Source: an uncultured bacterium
Lineage (GTDB): Bacteria > Cyanobacteriota > Vampirovibrionia > Gastranaerophilales > Gastranaerophilaceae
Reading direction: 5' to 3'
Assembly: GCA_949299935.1 (NCBI GenBank)
Contig: CASGCE010000031.1
Coordinates: 1-47,642 of the forward strand
Length of the DNA: 47,642 bases
Below the pieces are notes generated by a model that saw only the letters and a program-made list of their open reading frames with translations, did no database searches and was not told where the DNA came from. Every line of letters begins with the position of its first letter. The stretch's first letter is position 1. Positions 1 to 8,259 of the stretch are shown here, one piece after another. Position numbers and translations under genes: made by a program.

Positions 1-178
1 GGTATTGTCATTGCCGCTACTATACCGATTATTGCAAGCGTTATCAATACCTCTGCTAACGTAAAACCTTTTCTTAACCAGTGTTTTAAGTTACAGCATT
101 TAATACCGATTAGGTCAAAACCCTTGTCTTTTCTACTTAGAGGAGTCGCCCCCCCCCGTTGCATCCCGTCAATCTCAT
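1..178 (-). CDS. Type IV pilin-like protein, N-terminal fragment, start out of frame at a G9 tract
   Basis: The gene runs off the left edge of the window. On the minus strand the frame reads LRKGFTLAEVLITLAIIG then IVAAMTI, a class III prepilin signal: basic leader, Gly|Phe cleavage site, Glu at +5 and a hydrophobic stem. Such proteins are cut by prepilin peptidase and assembled into type IV pili or type II secretion pseudopili. The best-placed start is the ATG at 178, six bases after an AGGAGG. From there the frame hits a stop after 13 codons because of nine G at 149-157. With G10 or G7 it would enter the pilin frame (GATPLSRKDKGFD). A second ATG at 164 is already in the pilin frame (MQRGGATPLS) but is 20 bases from the Shine-Dalgarno. 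The leader before the cleavage site would be about 35 residues. A near copy of this leader lies at 43735-43795. Pilin-type identity is solid; which start is used is not. Confidence 0.75.
149..157 (-). repeat. Nine-G homopolymer in the pilin leader (locus 1)
   Basis: On the minus strand, AAC is followed by nine G and then CGACTCCTC. The tract lies 7 codons after the ATG at 178. It separates that start (frame A) from the pilin frame (frame B): nine G give an early stop, seven or ten give a full prepilin. The same number of G stands in the same context at 43766-43774. Confidence 0.85.
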
Positions 179-201
179 ACGCTTCCTCCTTACTTGGTCT
201 T

Positions 202-230
202 ATTTTATCACATTTTGTATTGATTTGCAA
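202..230 (-). promoter_or_regulatory. Sigma-70 type promoter of pilin locus 1
   Basis: On the minus strand, a -35 TTGCAA (225-230) is followed 17 bases later by a -10 TAAAAT (202-207). The AGGAGG and the start codon come about 20 bases downstream. The second pilin locus has the same -35, spacer length and bases next to the -35 (TTGCAAATCA), so the promoter is conserved between the two loci. Confidence 0.75.
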
Positions 231-316
231 TAAAAAATCAAAGTAATTGATCTCAAAATATGTTGCATAATACATAACAAAAAACTATAATGATTAACAA
301 TTGTAAAAAAGTTTTA

Positions 317-352
317 AACATGTAAACATGTTACAAATGTTCGCAGTATAAT
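317..352 (+). promoter_or_regulatory. Promoter with overlapping inverted repeat upstream of the TolC fusion gene
   Basis: A -10 TATAAT lies at 347-352. A perfect inverted repeat, AACATGT-AA-ACATGTT, lies at 317-332, over the expected -35 position (around 324-329), where no good -35 hexamer is seen. An inverted repeat placed there suggests a repressor or activator site for an efflux-type gene. The regulator is not identifiable from the window. Confidence 0.55.
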
Positions 353-392
353 CATTGTATCTTAGAATGGAGATTTGTTAGGAGTTAAGAGG

Positions 393-2798
393 ATGAAGAA
401 ATTTTTCAGTATAATGCTGGTGCTGGTGATGTTTTTCGGCTATACGGGCGGCGCCTATGCAATTCAAGAAACACAAAAGTCAAAATCATTACAAGCCGCC
501 CCTAATGCAAAAAGTATCGAGCTTGCATTTGTATTTGATGGTCCTTCGGATAAAAATGATGAGGTTTTGAAAACTTTTCAACAAACAATAACTAAATCCC
601 TACTGCCAGATTATAAAGCTACATTTCCTAATGATTTGATTTATACCGGGGATTGGACAGAGCAAGGTGCAGCCAAAGCATCCGAAAATGCTTTAAACTC
701 AAGAGCAACAATGGTAATCTCGCTCGGTTATATGTCAAGCATATACCTTTCAAACAAAAATAATAAGAAAAAATTTGTAATAACAATTGATGAGTACGGC
801 TTAAGAGATTTCGGAAGCAGTGCCTTCTTTAACCCGGTACAACAATCCGTTAACGATTTCATATTATTTAAAAAACTTGTGCCTACCCAAAAGAAGACTG
901 CAATTTTAATGAATGAAAACTTTTATAAAAGCCAAAAAGATTGGACATCTATAATAAGCAAAAAATTTAAAGAAAAAGATTATACCATTGATTTTGTAGT
1001 AATTCCGGTAAGCAACAAAAATCTAAAGTCCTCACTTGAGAAAATCCCGTCGGATGCAGATTCCGTTTTTGTCACGCCTATGTTTAATCTTAACCACAAG
1101 CAAAGAGAAGAACTTTACACATACATAAACGATAAAAAACTGCCATCATTCTCAGCTGTAGGTAAAGAAGACGTGGAATTGGGCGCGTTACTGGGGACTT
1201 CAACGCCCGATGTAGACAGAAAACTTGCAGAAGCAACCTCTTTTAATATACACGGAGTTTTACACGGAAAAGTTGTACAAAATGAAAAAATTCCTTTTTA
1301 TGACGATAAGGTCATATTTTACAACAGCGATACAGGTAAAGCACTTGGATATACGGCACCGCTAAGGTTACTGAATAATGCTGAAGTGATATCAAATAAA
1401 CCCGTAACAAAGTATGACCTTTCATATGTATTTAATACTTTAGATAACAGCAACCTAGATATAACCCGGAAGAAATATTTGGTTGATGCTGCAAGAAGGG
1501 CAACAACCGCAGCTTATTTAAGATATCTTCCGACTTTAAGGATAGATTTGGGCTATCAAACATACAATAGTGACTATGCAAAATCATATTCTGATGTTCC
1601 TATACGCGTAGGACAATTTGTTTTGGCAATGGATCAGGTAATTTATTCACCTGACTTGGTAACAAACATAATTGTTAAACATAAAAAGTTGAATTTTGAC
1701 AAAGCCGAAAAAGTTTTAACCGAACAAAATATAGGATTGCAGGTTGGGTTATTGTATATAGATACATTGATTCTTGAAAACATGATTAAAGTACAGGATG
1801 AATATGTAAGGGAAACACGTGAAAACCTTGCAATAGCAAGAGTTAGAGAAAAAATGGGATTTTGCGGATATGAGGAAGTTTTGCGTTGGGCAGGACAAGT
1901 AAGCGAAGCAGAAAAAAAACTTCTTAACATGAAAGCCGATTACAAAAATGTAAGAATTTCAATAAACAAATTATTGTATAAAGACCAAACAGAACAATAC
2001 GAACTTGCACCCTTAACAGCAAGCGATCCGGCCTTTTACACATCAGATTTACATGTAATAGATCATGTAAGGACACCTGAAAAACTTAATAAATTTATCG
2101 AATTACTTGTAGAAGAAGCAATATATTTAGCTCCCGAAACCACGAAATTAAAAGCGGCAATTGCAATGAAAAAAGCTGAAATAGGCAATTATGTTCAAAA
2201 ATTTGTTTTGCCGAATGCAATGATGTCCTTAGAATACGGTTCACAATTTGATAGAAGTCTTCCATATGAAAATATAGGCCATTTGCAATTGTCACCATAC
2301 GGTACTCCGTGGTTGAACTTGGATAAGACATCTGGGAGATTTTTAATTGCTGCACAATGGAAGCCTATAGAAGGCGGAACAAAAATTGCCGAAATTGCAC
2401 GATGTAAGTCTGAATTAAATGAACTTAACGCATACCTGCTACAGGTTAACACTGAAATTGAAATGCAGGTCAGAGAGGTTGTAAACAGAGCCATTGCAAA
2501 ATATTTTATGATTGAAAAATCTTATAAAGCAATGTTTGCAGAAAGCGAGAATTATCAAATGGTGAAAGCCAGATATTTGAGAGGTGAAGCACCTGTAACT
2601 CAACTTGCTGATGCACAAAACCTCTACATGGCTGCAAAATTAGATGCAATAAATTCACAATATGAATTTTTTAAAGAATTAATGTGGGTACAAAGAGGAC
2701 TCGTCTCTGTTAATTGGACTAAAGCCAGTGAAGATGCTAAAAAATGGGTTAAGCAAATCCCTGAAATCTTACCGGCAGAGGACGATTTCTCACTTTAA
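393..2798 (+). CDS. Periplasmic-binding-protein-like domain fused to TolC-like outer membrane efflux domain
   Basis: The protein has 801 residues from the ATG at 393, chosen because GGAG stands 8 bases upstream and the protein then begins with a signal peptide (MKKFFSIMLVLVMFFG, Ala-x-Ala near 24-27). A TTG 18 bases earlier has no ribosome site. Residues about 35-320 resemble ABC-type substrate-binding proteins of the TrpX/BMP kind (Rossmann-like, with LAFVFDG at the start). The remainder, about 345-790, is heptad-rich and resembles the coiled-coil part of outer membrane efflux proteins (TolC/OEP). TolC proteins normally stand alone at about 450-500 residues, so the N-terminal domain is an extra. 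It may present a substrate to an export channel. No inner-membrane pump gene is adjacent. Confidence in the TolC part is fair, in the binding domain moderate. Confidence 0.65.
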   Translation: MKKFFSIMLVLVMFFGYTGGAYAIQETQKSKSLQAAPNAKSIELAFVFDGPSDKNDEVLKTFQQTITKSLLPDYKATFPNDLIYTGDWTEQGAAKASENALNSRATMVISLGYMSSIYLSNKNNKKKFVITIDEYGLRDFGSSAFFNPVQQSVNDFILFKKLVPTQKKTAILMNENFYKSQKDWTSIISKKFKEKDYTIDFVVIPVSNKNLKSSLEKIPSDADSVFVTPMFNLNHKQREELYTYINDKKLPSFSAVGKEDVELGALLGTSTPDVDRKLAEATSFNIHGVLHGKVVQNEKIPFYDDKVIFYNSDTGKALGYTAPLRLLNNAEVISNKPVTKYDLSYVFNTLDNSNLDITRKKYLVDAARRATTAAYLRYLPTLRIDLGYQTYNSDYAKSYSDVPIRVGQFVLAMDQVIYSPDLVTNIIVKHKKLNFDKAEKVLTEQNIGLQVGLLYIDTLILENMIKVQDEYVRETRENLAIARVREKMGFCGYEEVLRWAGQVSEAEKKLLNMKADYKNVRISINKLLYKDQTEQYELAPLTASDPAFYTSDLHVIDHVRTPEKLNKFIELLVEEAIYLAPETTKLKAAIAMKKAEIGNYVQKFVLPNAMMSLEYGSQFDRSLPYENIGHLQLSPYGTPWLNLDKTSGRFLIAAQWKPIEGGTKIAEIARCKSELNELNAYLLQVNTEIEMQVREVVNRAIAKYFMIEKSYKAMFAESENYQMVKARYLRGEAPVTQLADAQNLYMAAKLDAINSQYEFFKELMWVQRGLVSVNWTKASEDAKKWVKQIPEILPAEDDFSL

Positions 2799-2815
2799 TA
2801 TTAACTAAAAAGCAA

Positions 2816-2853
2816 AAAGAGAAAGCAGATAATTGATTATCTGCTTTCTCTTT
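2816..2853. terminator. Bidirectional terminator between convergent genes
   Basis: An 18-bp perfect inverted repeat (arms 2816-2833 and 2836-2853) around GCAGATAAT lies between the TolC-like gene and the GGGtGRT gene. T-runs follow on both strands, with the better one on the minus strand, so it can serve both genes. Confidence 0.85.
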
Positions 2854-2874
2854 AATATCAAAATATAAATTAAA

Positions 2875-3876
2875 CTAAGCCATAGCCTTTTCAACAGCAA
2901 CAGCCACAGCAACAGTTGCACCAACCATAGGGTTGTTGCCCATACCGATAACACCCATCATCTCAACGTGAGCCGGAACTGATGAAGAACCTGCAAATTG
3001 AGCATCACCGTGCATTCTACCCATAGTATCCGTCATACCGTAAGAAGCAGGGCCTGCTGCAACGTTATCAGGATGAAGTGTACGACCTGTACCACCGCCT
3101 GATGCTACAGAAAAATATTTTCGACCATTTTCCCAGCACCATTTTTTATAAGTACCAGCTACAGGGTGCTGGAACCTTGTCGGATTGGTTGAGTTGCCAG
3201 TAATAGACACATCAACACCTTCTTTAATCATAATTGCAACACCTTCATTGACATCATCGGCGCCGTAGCATTTAACCTTTGCTCTTTCACCGTCTGAGAA
3301 AGGTATTTCTTTTTTTATTTTTAATTCGCCGGTTTTGTAATTATATTCAGTTTCAACAGCTGTAAAACCGTTAATTCTTGCAATAATGTAAGCGGCATCT
3401 TTACCAAGACCATTCAAGATAACTCTCAAAGGCTCTTTTCTGACTTTATTAGCGTTTCTTGCAATACCAATTGCACCTTCGGCAGCTGCAAATGATTCAT
3501 GACCTGCCAAAAAGCAGAAGCATTTAGTATCTTCTCTTAAAAGCATAGCAGCCAAATTACCATGACCGATACCGACTTTTCTGCTGTCACCAACAGAACC
3601 CGGAACTGCAAATGCTTGCAACCCTAAACCGATAGCTTCAGCCGCATCTGCCGCATTTTTGATACCTTTTTTAATCGCAATGGCACAACCTAAAGTGTAT
3701 GCCCAAGATGCATTGTCAAATGCAATAGGCTGAATACCTTTTACTATTGCATCAACATCAATTCCTTTTGATAAGCATAAATCACGAGCTTCTTCCAAAG
3801 ATTTGAACCCATATTCAGGTAAAACTTTCTTTAAGGTAGCCTCGCGTCTGTCTTGTCCTTCAAATTTTACTGTCAT
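2875..3876 (-). CDS. GGGtGRT protein
   Basis: The 333-residue product contains the motif that names its family, GGGTGRT, near residue 262, and the surrounding conserved GIGHGNLAAMLL, FLAGHESFAAAEGA and GMTDTMGRMHGDAQFAGSSS segments. It matches the GGGtGRT family (Pfam GGGtGRT, PF14057 as I recall), whose biochemical role is not known to me. It lies 38 bases downstream of a NifU-like scaffold gene on the same strand. This pairing is, to my knowledge, the usual context of the family and suggests work on an iron-sulfur or other metal centre. AGGG stands 8 bases before the ATG at 3876. The protein looks soluble and cytoplasmic, with no signal peptide. Confidence 0.85.
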   Translation of the reverse strand: MTVKFEGQDRREATLKKVLPEYGFKSLEEARDLCLSKGIDVDAIVKGIQPIAFDNASWAYTLGCAIAIKKGIKNAADAAEAIGLGLQAFAVPGSVGDSRKVGIGHGNLAAMLLREDTKCFCFLAGHESFAAAEGAIGIARNANKVRKEPLRVILNGLGKDAAYIIARINGFTAVETEYNYKTGELKIKKEIPFSDGERAKVKCYGADDVNEGVAIMIKEGVDVSITGNSTNPTRFQHPVAGTYKKWCWENGRKYFSVASGGGTGRTLHPDNVAAGPASYGMTDTMGRMHGDAQFAGSSSVPAHVEMMGVIGMGNNPMVGATVAVAVAVEKAMA

Positions 3877-3914
3877 ATATTTTTTCCCTTATATTAATTC
3901 TAACTTCTACTACA

Positions 3915-4616
3915 TTATTCTTCACGAGGATCGATATATTTTACAGCATCAGCAAATCTGCCGTAAGTACCGATATTCTTTTCGTAAGCCTCTTTTGGAT
4001 CAACACCTTTTTTAATAGCATCCATAACTTTGCCAAGGTTAACAAATTGATAACCGATAACTTCGTTATTTTTGTCCAAACCGAGTTTTAAAATATAACC
4101 TTCAGTCAATGAAAGATACCTAACACCCTTTTGCTTGGTTGAGTGGATAGTACCAACCATTGAGCAAAGTCCTCTACCCAAATCTTCAAGTCCTGCACCA
4201 ACCGGAAGTCCGTTTTCTGAAAAAGCAGATTGAGTTCTTCCATAAACAATCTGCAAGAACAATTCTCTCATTGCAACATTGATAGCATCGCAGACAAGGT
4301 CAGTATTAAGCGCTTCCAAAATAGTTTTGCCCGGTAAAATTTCACCAGCCATTGCTGCAGAATGAGTCATACCGGAACAGCCGATTGTTTCAACAAGAGC
4401 TTCTTGTATAACACCTTCTTTAACATTGAGTGTCAACTTGCAGGTACCTTGTTGTGGTGCGCAGCAACCACACCCGTGTGTAAGACCTGAAATGTCTTTA
4501 ATTTCTTTGCATTTTGTCCATTCACCTTCTTGAGGTATAGGGGCCGGTATGCCTTTAACTCCGCGGCATACACAGCATTGATTTTCAATTTCGTGTGTAA
4601 CTTCTATTTTGCCCAT
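3915..4616 (-). CDS. NifU-like iron-sulfur scaffold protein, partner of GGGtGRT protein
   Basis: The 233-residue product is rich in cysteines in its first half: a CCVC motif near residue 14, HGCGCCAPQQGTC near 48-60, and GCSGMTHSAAMAGEIL near 80. The last is the signature of NifU/IscU-type scaffold domains. The C-terminal half has DLGRGLCSMVGTIHSTKQKG and a helical tail. An AGGAGG stands just before the ATG at 4616. It is the first gene of a two-gene operon with the GGGtGRT gene. The likely role is assembly or delivery of an iron-sulfur cluster, possibly to the partner. This family is distinct from the IscU and SufU proteins of general cluster assembly. Confidence 0.8.
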   Translation of the reverse strand: MGKIEVTHEIENQCCVCRGVKGIPAPIPQEGEWTKCKEIKDISGLTHGCGCCAPQQGTCKLTLNVKEGVIQEALVETIGCSGMTHSAAMAGEILPGKTILEALNTDLVCDAINVAMRELFLQIVYGRTQSAFSENGLPVGAGLEDLGRGLCSMVGTIHSTKQKGVRYLSLTEGYILKLGLDKNNEVIGYQFVNLGKVMDAIKKGVDPKEAYEKNIGTYGRFADAVKYIDPREE

Positions 4617-4754
4617 TTGGCCTCCTTTTTAGTCTAACATATATTACTAATTAAATTATACTATAAACAAAAAAGCGTTTTATAATTTTTTTTAGTATAA
4701 TGTCAATATGAACACTTCAGAAAAATATTAGGATATACAAATAAGGAGGTCTTT

Positions 4755-6065
4755 ATGACAGAAAAAATTTTATCATTGTCACAAAATCTTGGAATTACAA
4801 CAAAATTTACAGGCATAGACTTTGGTAAATACTCATCAAAAGTTTCAGATTTCGTAAACGAATTTGTTTCACGAGCAAACAAAAAGGGGCAATTTTTAAA
4901 TTGGGTAAACTTACCACAAGAACAAATCAAAAGAGTTGACGAAATTTACACACTTGCCGGTAATCTAAAAAAACAAACAGGTGCGGAGAAATTAAGCGTT
5001 CTTGGTATAGGCGGTTCAAAACACACCGTTGAACACATGCTAAGTATAAACGGATTAAACGTTAATCAAGACAAAATTCTTTTTTACTCTGATGTAGATT
5101 CTGCAAGCCTTGAAAGATATTTATACAAACTTGGTGAAATAACAAAATCTAATTATCTTATCGCTTCAAAATCAGGTTCAACATTTGAAACTAAAGACGG
5201 TTTCTTAAGAATACAGACCATGCTTGAAAATGAATACAAAGCAAAAGGACATTCTAATTACGAGGAGCTTGCAAGCAAACACTTTATAGCAGTAACCGAC
5301 GGGAATGCTGAAAAAAGCGAACTTAGAAGAACTTCTAATGAAAAAGGCTGGCTAGGCGATTTATATATCCATGATGACGTTGGCGGAAGATTTTCAGCAT
5401 TTGATGATCACGCTTTATTTACTTTAGCTTACGCAGGCATGGAAAAATCAGACATGATAAAAATGCTTGAAGCGGCACAAGAAATGTCAACATACGCACT
5501 AACAAATGACTTGGATAAAAATGTTGCACTTAAAGAAGGTATATTTTGGGCAGATGCAGTATTAAACGGTATTAAAACATCTGTTCATCAATATATGGGC
5601 TCCATTTTTGAAAATACTGTTTATTGGCATGCCCAAATGCAAAATGAATCTGTAAAAGATACATTAAAACAAGTTGCCAAAGTACCTGATGCAATGCACC
5701 ATAGTGCAGAAGCACATTTCAATCCTGCAAACAAATTTGCTTTTGCTCTTACAACACCTAAAGATAACGGTGTATGCAGAGAAAATGCTGAAAGTTATAT
5801 TGAAGCTCTTAAAAAATCATACGAAAGCATGGGCGCATTCTTTAATGAATCTGTTGATACGAAAGCAATGGGATTGACACCTGAAGCAGCGGGTGCTATT
5901 ACTCAATTAAGAGCCTTTGCGACTGTTTATCAGGAAATAGTAACCAAAATTATGCAAGGTAAACAATTCCCTGAAGTTCTTGACAGTGTACTTCAACCGC
6001 ACGTTGAATATTATAAAAAGAATCTTAAGGGCGGAGTTGTTATCCCAGGAAGAATTTCCAAATAG
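4755..6065 (+). CDS. pgi: Glucose-6-phosphate isomerase
   Basis: The 436-residue enzyme interconverts glucose 6-phosphate and fructose 6-phosphate in glycolysis and gluconeogenesis. The SIS-fold motifs are visible: LGIGGSKHTVEHM (about 84-96), SKSGSTFETK (about 137-146) with the phosphate-binding Ser/Thr, and VGGRFSAFDDHALF (about 208-221). The length is near the short bacterial type rather than the 550-residue enteric form. AAGGAGG lies 5 bases before the ATG. A -10-like TATAAT stands at 4696-4701 without a good -35. The gene is divergent from the NifU-like operon and is followed by a strong terminator, so it is probably monocistronic. Confidence 0.92.
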   Translation: MTEKILSLSQNLGITTKFTGIDFGKYSSKVSDFVNEFVSRANKKGQFLNWVNLPQEQIKRVDEIYTLAGNLKKQTGAEKLSVLGIGGSKHTVEHMLSINGLNVNQDKILFYSDVDSASLERYLYKLGEITKSNYLIASKSGSTFETKDGFLRIQTMLENEYKAKGHSNYEELASKHFIAVTDGNAEKSELRRTSNEKGWLGDLYIHDDVGGRFSAFDDHALFTLAYAGMEKSDMIKMLEAAQEMSTYALTNDLDKNVALKEGIFWADAVLNGIKTSVHQYMGSIFENTVYWHAQMQNESVKDTLKQVAKVPDAMHHSAEAHFNPANKFAFALTTPKDNGVCRENAESYIEALKKSYESMGAFFNESVDTKAMGLTPEAAGAITQLRAFATVYQEIVTKIMQGKQFPEVLDSVLQPHVEYYKKNLKGGVVIPGRISK

Positions 6066-6087
6066 CTTGGAAATATTATTAAAGAGG

Positions 6088-6122
6088 CCTAAAAAAGCGG
6101 TTATAAAACCCGCTTTTTTAGG
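6088..6122 (+). terminator. Rho-independent terminator of pgi
   Basis: A 13-bp perfect stem (CCTAAAAAAGCGG at 6088-6100 with its complement at 6110-6122) starts 22 bases after the pgi stop codon. The descending arm carries six T. Confidence 0.8.
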
Positions 6123-6279
6123 TTATCAAAAATAAAAACCCTTAACGGAAAAACCCCAAATATAACTAAAACAATATTACTTTGTTCAGTTAACACAATC
6201 AAAAGATGCTTCTTTAAAAGAAATCGACAAGATTACAGTTTTGTCAAAATAATCCAGTGACGAATACTTACGAATAACA

Positions 6280-6351
6280 CTGGGGCGGAAGGATTCGAAC
6301 CTCCGGATGGCTGGACCAAAACCAGCTGCCTTACCACTTGGCGACGCCCCA
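6280..6351 (-). tRNA. tRNA-Gln (anticodon TTG)
   Basis: The minus strand folds as a 72-nt tRNA. The acceptor stem TGGGGCG pairs with CGCCCCA and is followed by discriminator G. The anticodon stem GCTGG/CCAGC encloses the loop TTTTGGT with anticodon TTG. The T-arm reads GGAGG TTCGAAT CCTTC. CCA is not encoded. It reads CAA, and possibly CAG by wobble. The presence of gatA in this window suggests this tRNA is charged with Glu and then amidated by GatCAB. Confidence 0.95.
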
Positions 6352-6401
6352 ACACCAGTCACATATATTATTCTACCGCGTGAAACTTCTTTGTCAATAT
6401 T

Positions 6402-7088
6402 CTAAAATGATTTAAACGGACTTTTTTCACTTGCAAACATTAGCGGCACCGTATTTTTTAATAATTTTAGAAAAACATTCAGCACGGGAATTTCACTTTC
6501 AAAATGCCCGATGTCAAACAAAACAATGGGGCTTTCAATTGCCGTATGAAATTTCACATCACCTGTAACCAAAGCATCAGCACCATTTTCAAACGCTTCT
6601 TGAATAAATTCTGCACCACTTCCGGCGCAAAATGCTATTTTTTCAATTTCGGTAACACTTTTATTATTGACAATACGAACATTATCAGAAATTTTGCGTA
6701 ATTTTTTAGAAAAATTATCTGTTGAAATTTTATGCTCAACTATCCTTAAAAAATCACCAACAACGTACCCTTTTGGCAGTCCGAGATTGTCTATCAAAGC
6801 ATCCGTTGTTCCGCCAAAAGCTTTATCTAAGTTGGTATGCGCACAATAAATATTTATATCCTTATATTCAAAAGGTATAAAAAACAAAGGATGATGTGAA
6901 ATTACGATATCACAATTATTCTCACGTGCCTGCATAATTACACCATCAGTCACGGTAAGGCAAATCATTATCTTTTGAACTTGTTCGTTTTCTTTAGTGT
7001 TAACCAACCAACCCGAACAGTCCCAATCTTCAGCAAGATTTAGCGGTGCATAGCTCTCTATTATTTCCGCTATTTTCTTCTTGTCCAT
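6402..7088 (-). CDS. Nif3-like dinuclear metal centre protein (DUF34 family)
   Basis: The 228-residue product shows the metal-binding motifs of the Nif3/YbgI family: ISHHPLFF (about 63-70), AHTNLDKAFGGTTDAL (about 81-96), LVTGDVKFH (about 173-181) and DIGHFESE near 193. These supply the His, Asp and Glu ligands of a two-metal site. The cellular role of the family is not settled; a metal-dependent hydrolase or metal-insertion role has been proposed. The length is close to the short bacterial form without the inserted PII-like domain. The ATG at 7088 lies inside the 3' end of coaBC, giving a 59-base overlap in another frame, so it is the last gene of the gmk-coaBC operon. Confidence 0.88.
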   Translation of the reverse strand: MDKKKIAEIIESYAPLNLAEDWDCSGWLVNTKENEQVQKIMICLTVTDGVIMQARENNCDIVISHHPLFFIPFEYKDINIYCAHTNLDKAFGGTTDALIDNLGLPKGYVVGDFLRIVEHKISTDNFSKKLRKISDNVRIVNNKSVTEIEKIAFCAGSGAEFIQEAFENGADALVTGDVKFHTAIESPIVLFDIGHFESEIPVLNVFLKLLKNTVPLMFASEKSPFKSF

Positions 7089-8259
7089 AAATTACCTCAA
7101 AAATCTCTTTTGCAACAACATATTTATCGGCGCGCTCAATTTTTTTAATAAACCCATTTTTACCTAAAACTATAACCTCATTGTAATCACTGGAAAACCC
7201 TATATCACTTCGGGAAATATCATTGGCAATTAAATAATCGCAGCCTTTATTTTTAATCTTATCCTCGGCATTTTTAACCAAATTTTCACTCTCTGCACAA
7301 AAACCAACAACAGTTTGCGTTGTTTTACAAGCAGATAATTCCTTTAAAATATCAGGATTTTTAACCAATTTGATGGTAATCTCCTCATCTGATGTTTTTT
7401 TAATTTTTTGAACAGATGTATTTTTTGCCCTGTAATCCGCAACCGCTGCTGCCATTATAACACAATCAGCATTAGCAAATTCAAGATTAACGACCTGATA
7501 CATATCAAGAGCAGATTTTACTTTATAGACTTTATAATTACGTTTAACATCCACTGTAGAAATTAAAACAACCTCAGCGCCCTGTTCAAAAGCGCAATCA
7601 GCAAGTGCAATACCCATTTTGCCGGAAGAATAGTTTGAAATATATCTTACCGGATCAATATCTTCAACCGTTCCGCCTGCAGTAACGACTATTTTTTTAC
7701 CTGATAATTTTTTTTTTGAATTCAAAACTTCAACAGTTCTATCAAAAATCTTATCCAAACTGCAAAGCCTGCCAACATCAACGGAACCACATACAAGGAA
7801 ACCTGATTCGGGTTCAATAATCTGATAACCATATTCACGTAATTTTTCTATATTTTTTTGTACAGCAGTATTTTGCCACATATTACAATTCATTGCAGGA
7901 GCTATTAAAACAGTTTTTTTAAAAGCACATACAACAGATGTCAAAAGATTATCACTAATCCCATTCGCTATTTTCCCAATAGTATTTGCCGTTGCGGGAG
8001 CTAAAATCATAATGTCTGCTTCATTTGCATAAGAAATATGCTCAGGCTTGAAATCAGGAATGTCAAACTCATAAACCCCAACTTCATTTTGACTTAAATT
8101 TTGCAAAGTTAATTTTGTCACAAAATTCAAAGCATTTGGAGTACAAATTACTTTTACATTAGCATTTTGGCGCTTATACATCCTTATGAGTTCACAAATC
8201 TTATAAGCAGCAATTCCACCTGTTATCCCTATCAAAATCGTTTTACCGCTAAGCATCAT
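7030..8259 (-). CDS. coaBC: Bifunctional phosphopantothenoylcysteine synthetase/decarboxylase
   Basis: The 409-residue enzyme makes two steps of coenzyme A synthesis: CTP-dependent joining of cysteine to 4'-phosphopantothenate (CoaB) and decarboxylation (CoaC). The N-terminal flavin domain has GITGGIAAYK (about 12-21), PATANTIGKIANGISDNLL and the PAMNCNMW motif. The C-terminal CoaB domain has VTAGGTVEDIDPVRYISNYSSGKMG (here split between about 194 and 218) and MAAAVADYR. AAGGAG stands 4 and 7 bases before two adjacent ATGs at 8259 and 8256. The start overlaps the gmk stop by 11 bases, which suggests coupled translation. The C-terminal tail (YGQEENSGNNRELCTAKSC) overlaps the start of the Nif3-like gene. 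Confidence 0.93.
   Translation of the reverse strand: MMLSGKTILIGITGGIAAYKICELIRMYKRQNANVKVICTPNALNFVTKLTLQNLSQNEVGVYEFDIPDFKPEHISYANEADIMILAPATANTIGKIANGISDNLLTSVVCAFKKTVLIAPAMNCNMWQNTAVQKNIEKLREYGYQIIEPESGFLVCGSVDVGRLCSLDKIFDRTVEVLNSKKKLSGKKIVVTAGGTVEDIDPVRYISNYSSGKMGIALADCAFEQGAEVVLISTVDVKRNYKVYKVKSALDMYQVVNLEFANADCVIMAAAVADYRAKNTSVQKIKKTSDEEITIKLVKNPDILKELSACKTTQTVVGFCAESENLVKNAEDKIKNKGCDYLIANDISRSDIGFSSDYNEVIVLGKNGFIKKIERADKYVVAKEIFEVIYGQEENSGNNRELCTAKSC

Noticed and set aside
149-157. G9 tract as a simple assembly error
   Set aside because: Nine G occur in the same context at two distant loci with conserved sequence around, though read-level checking is still needed for exact length.
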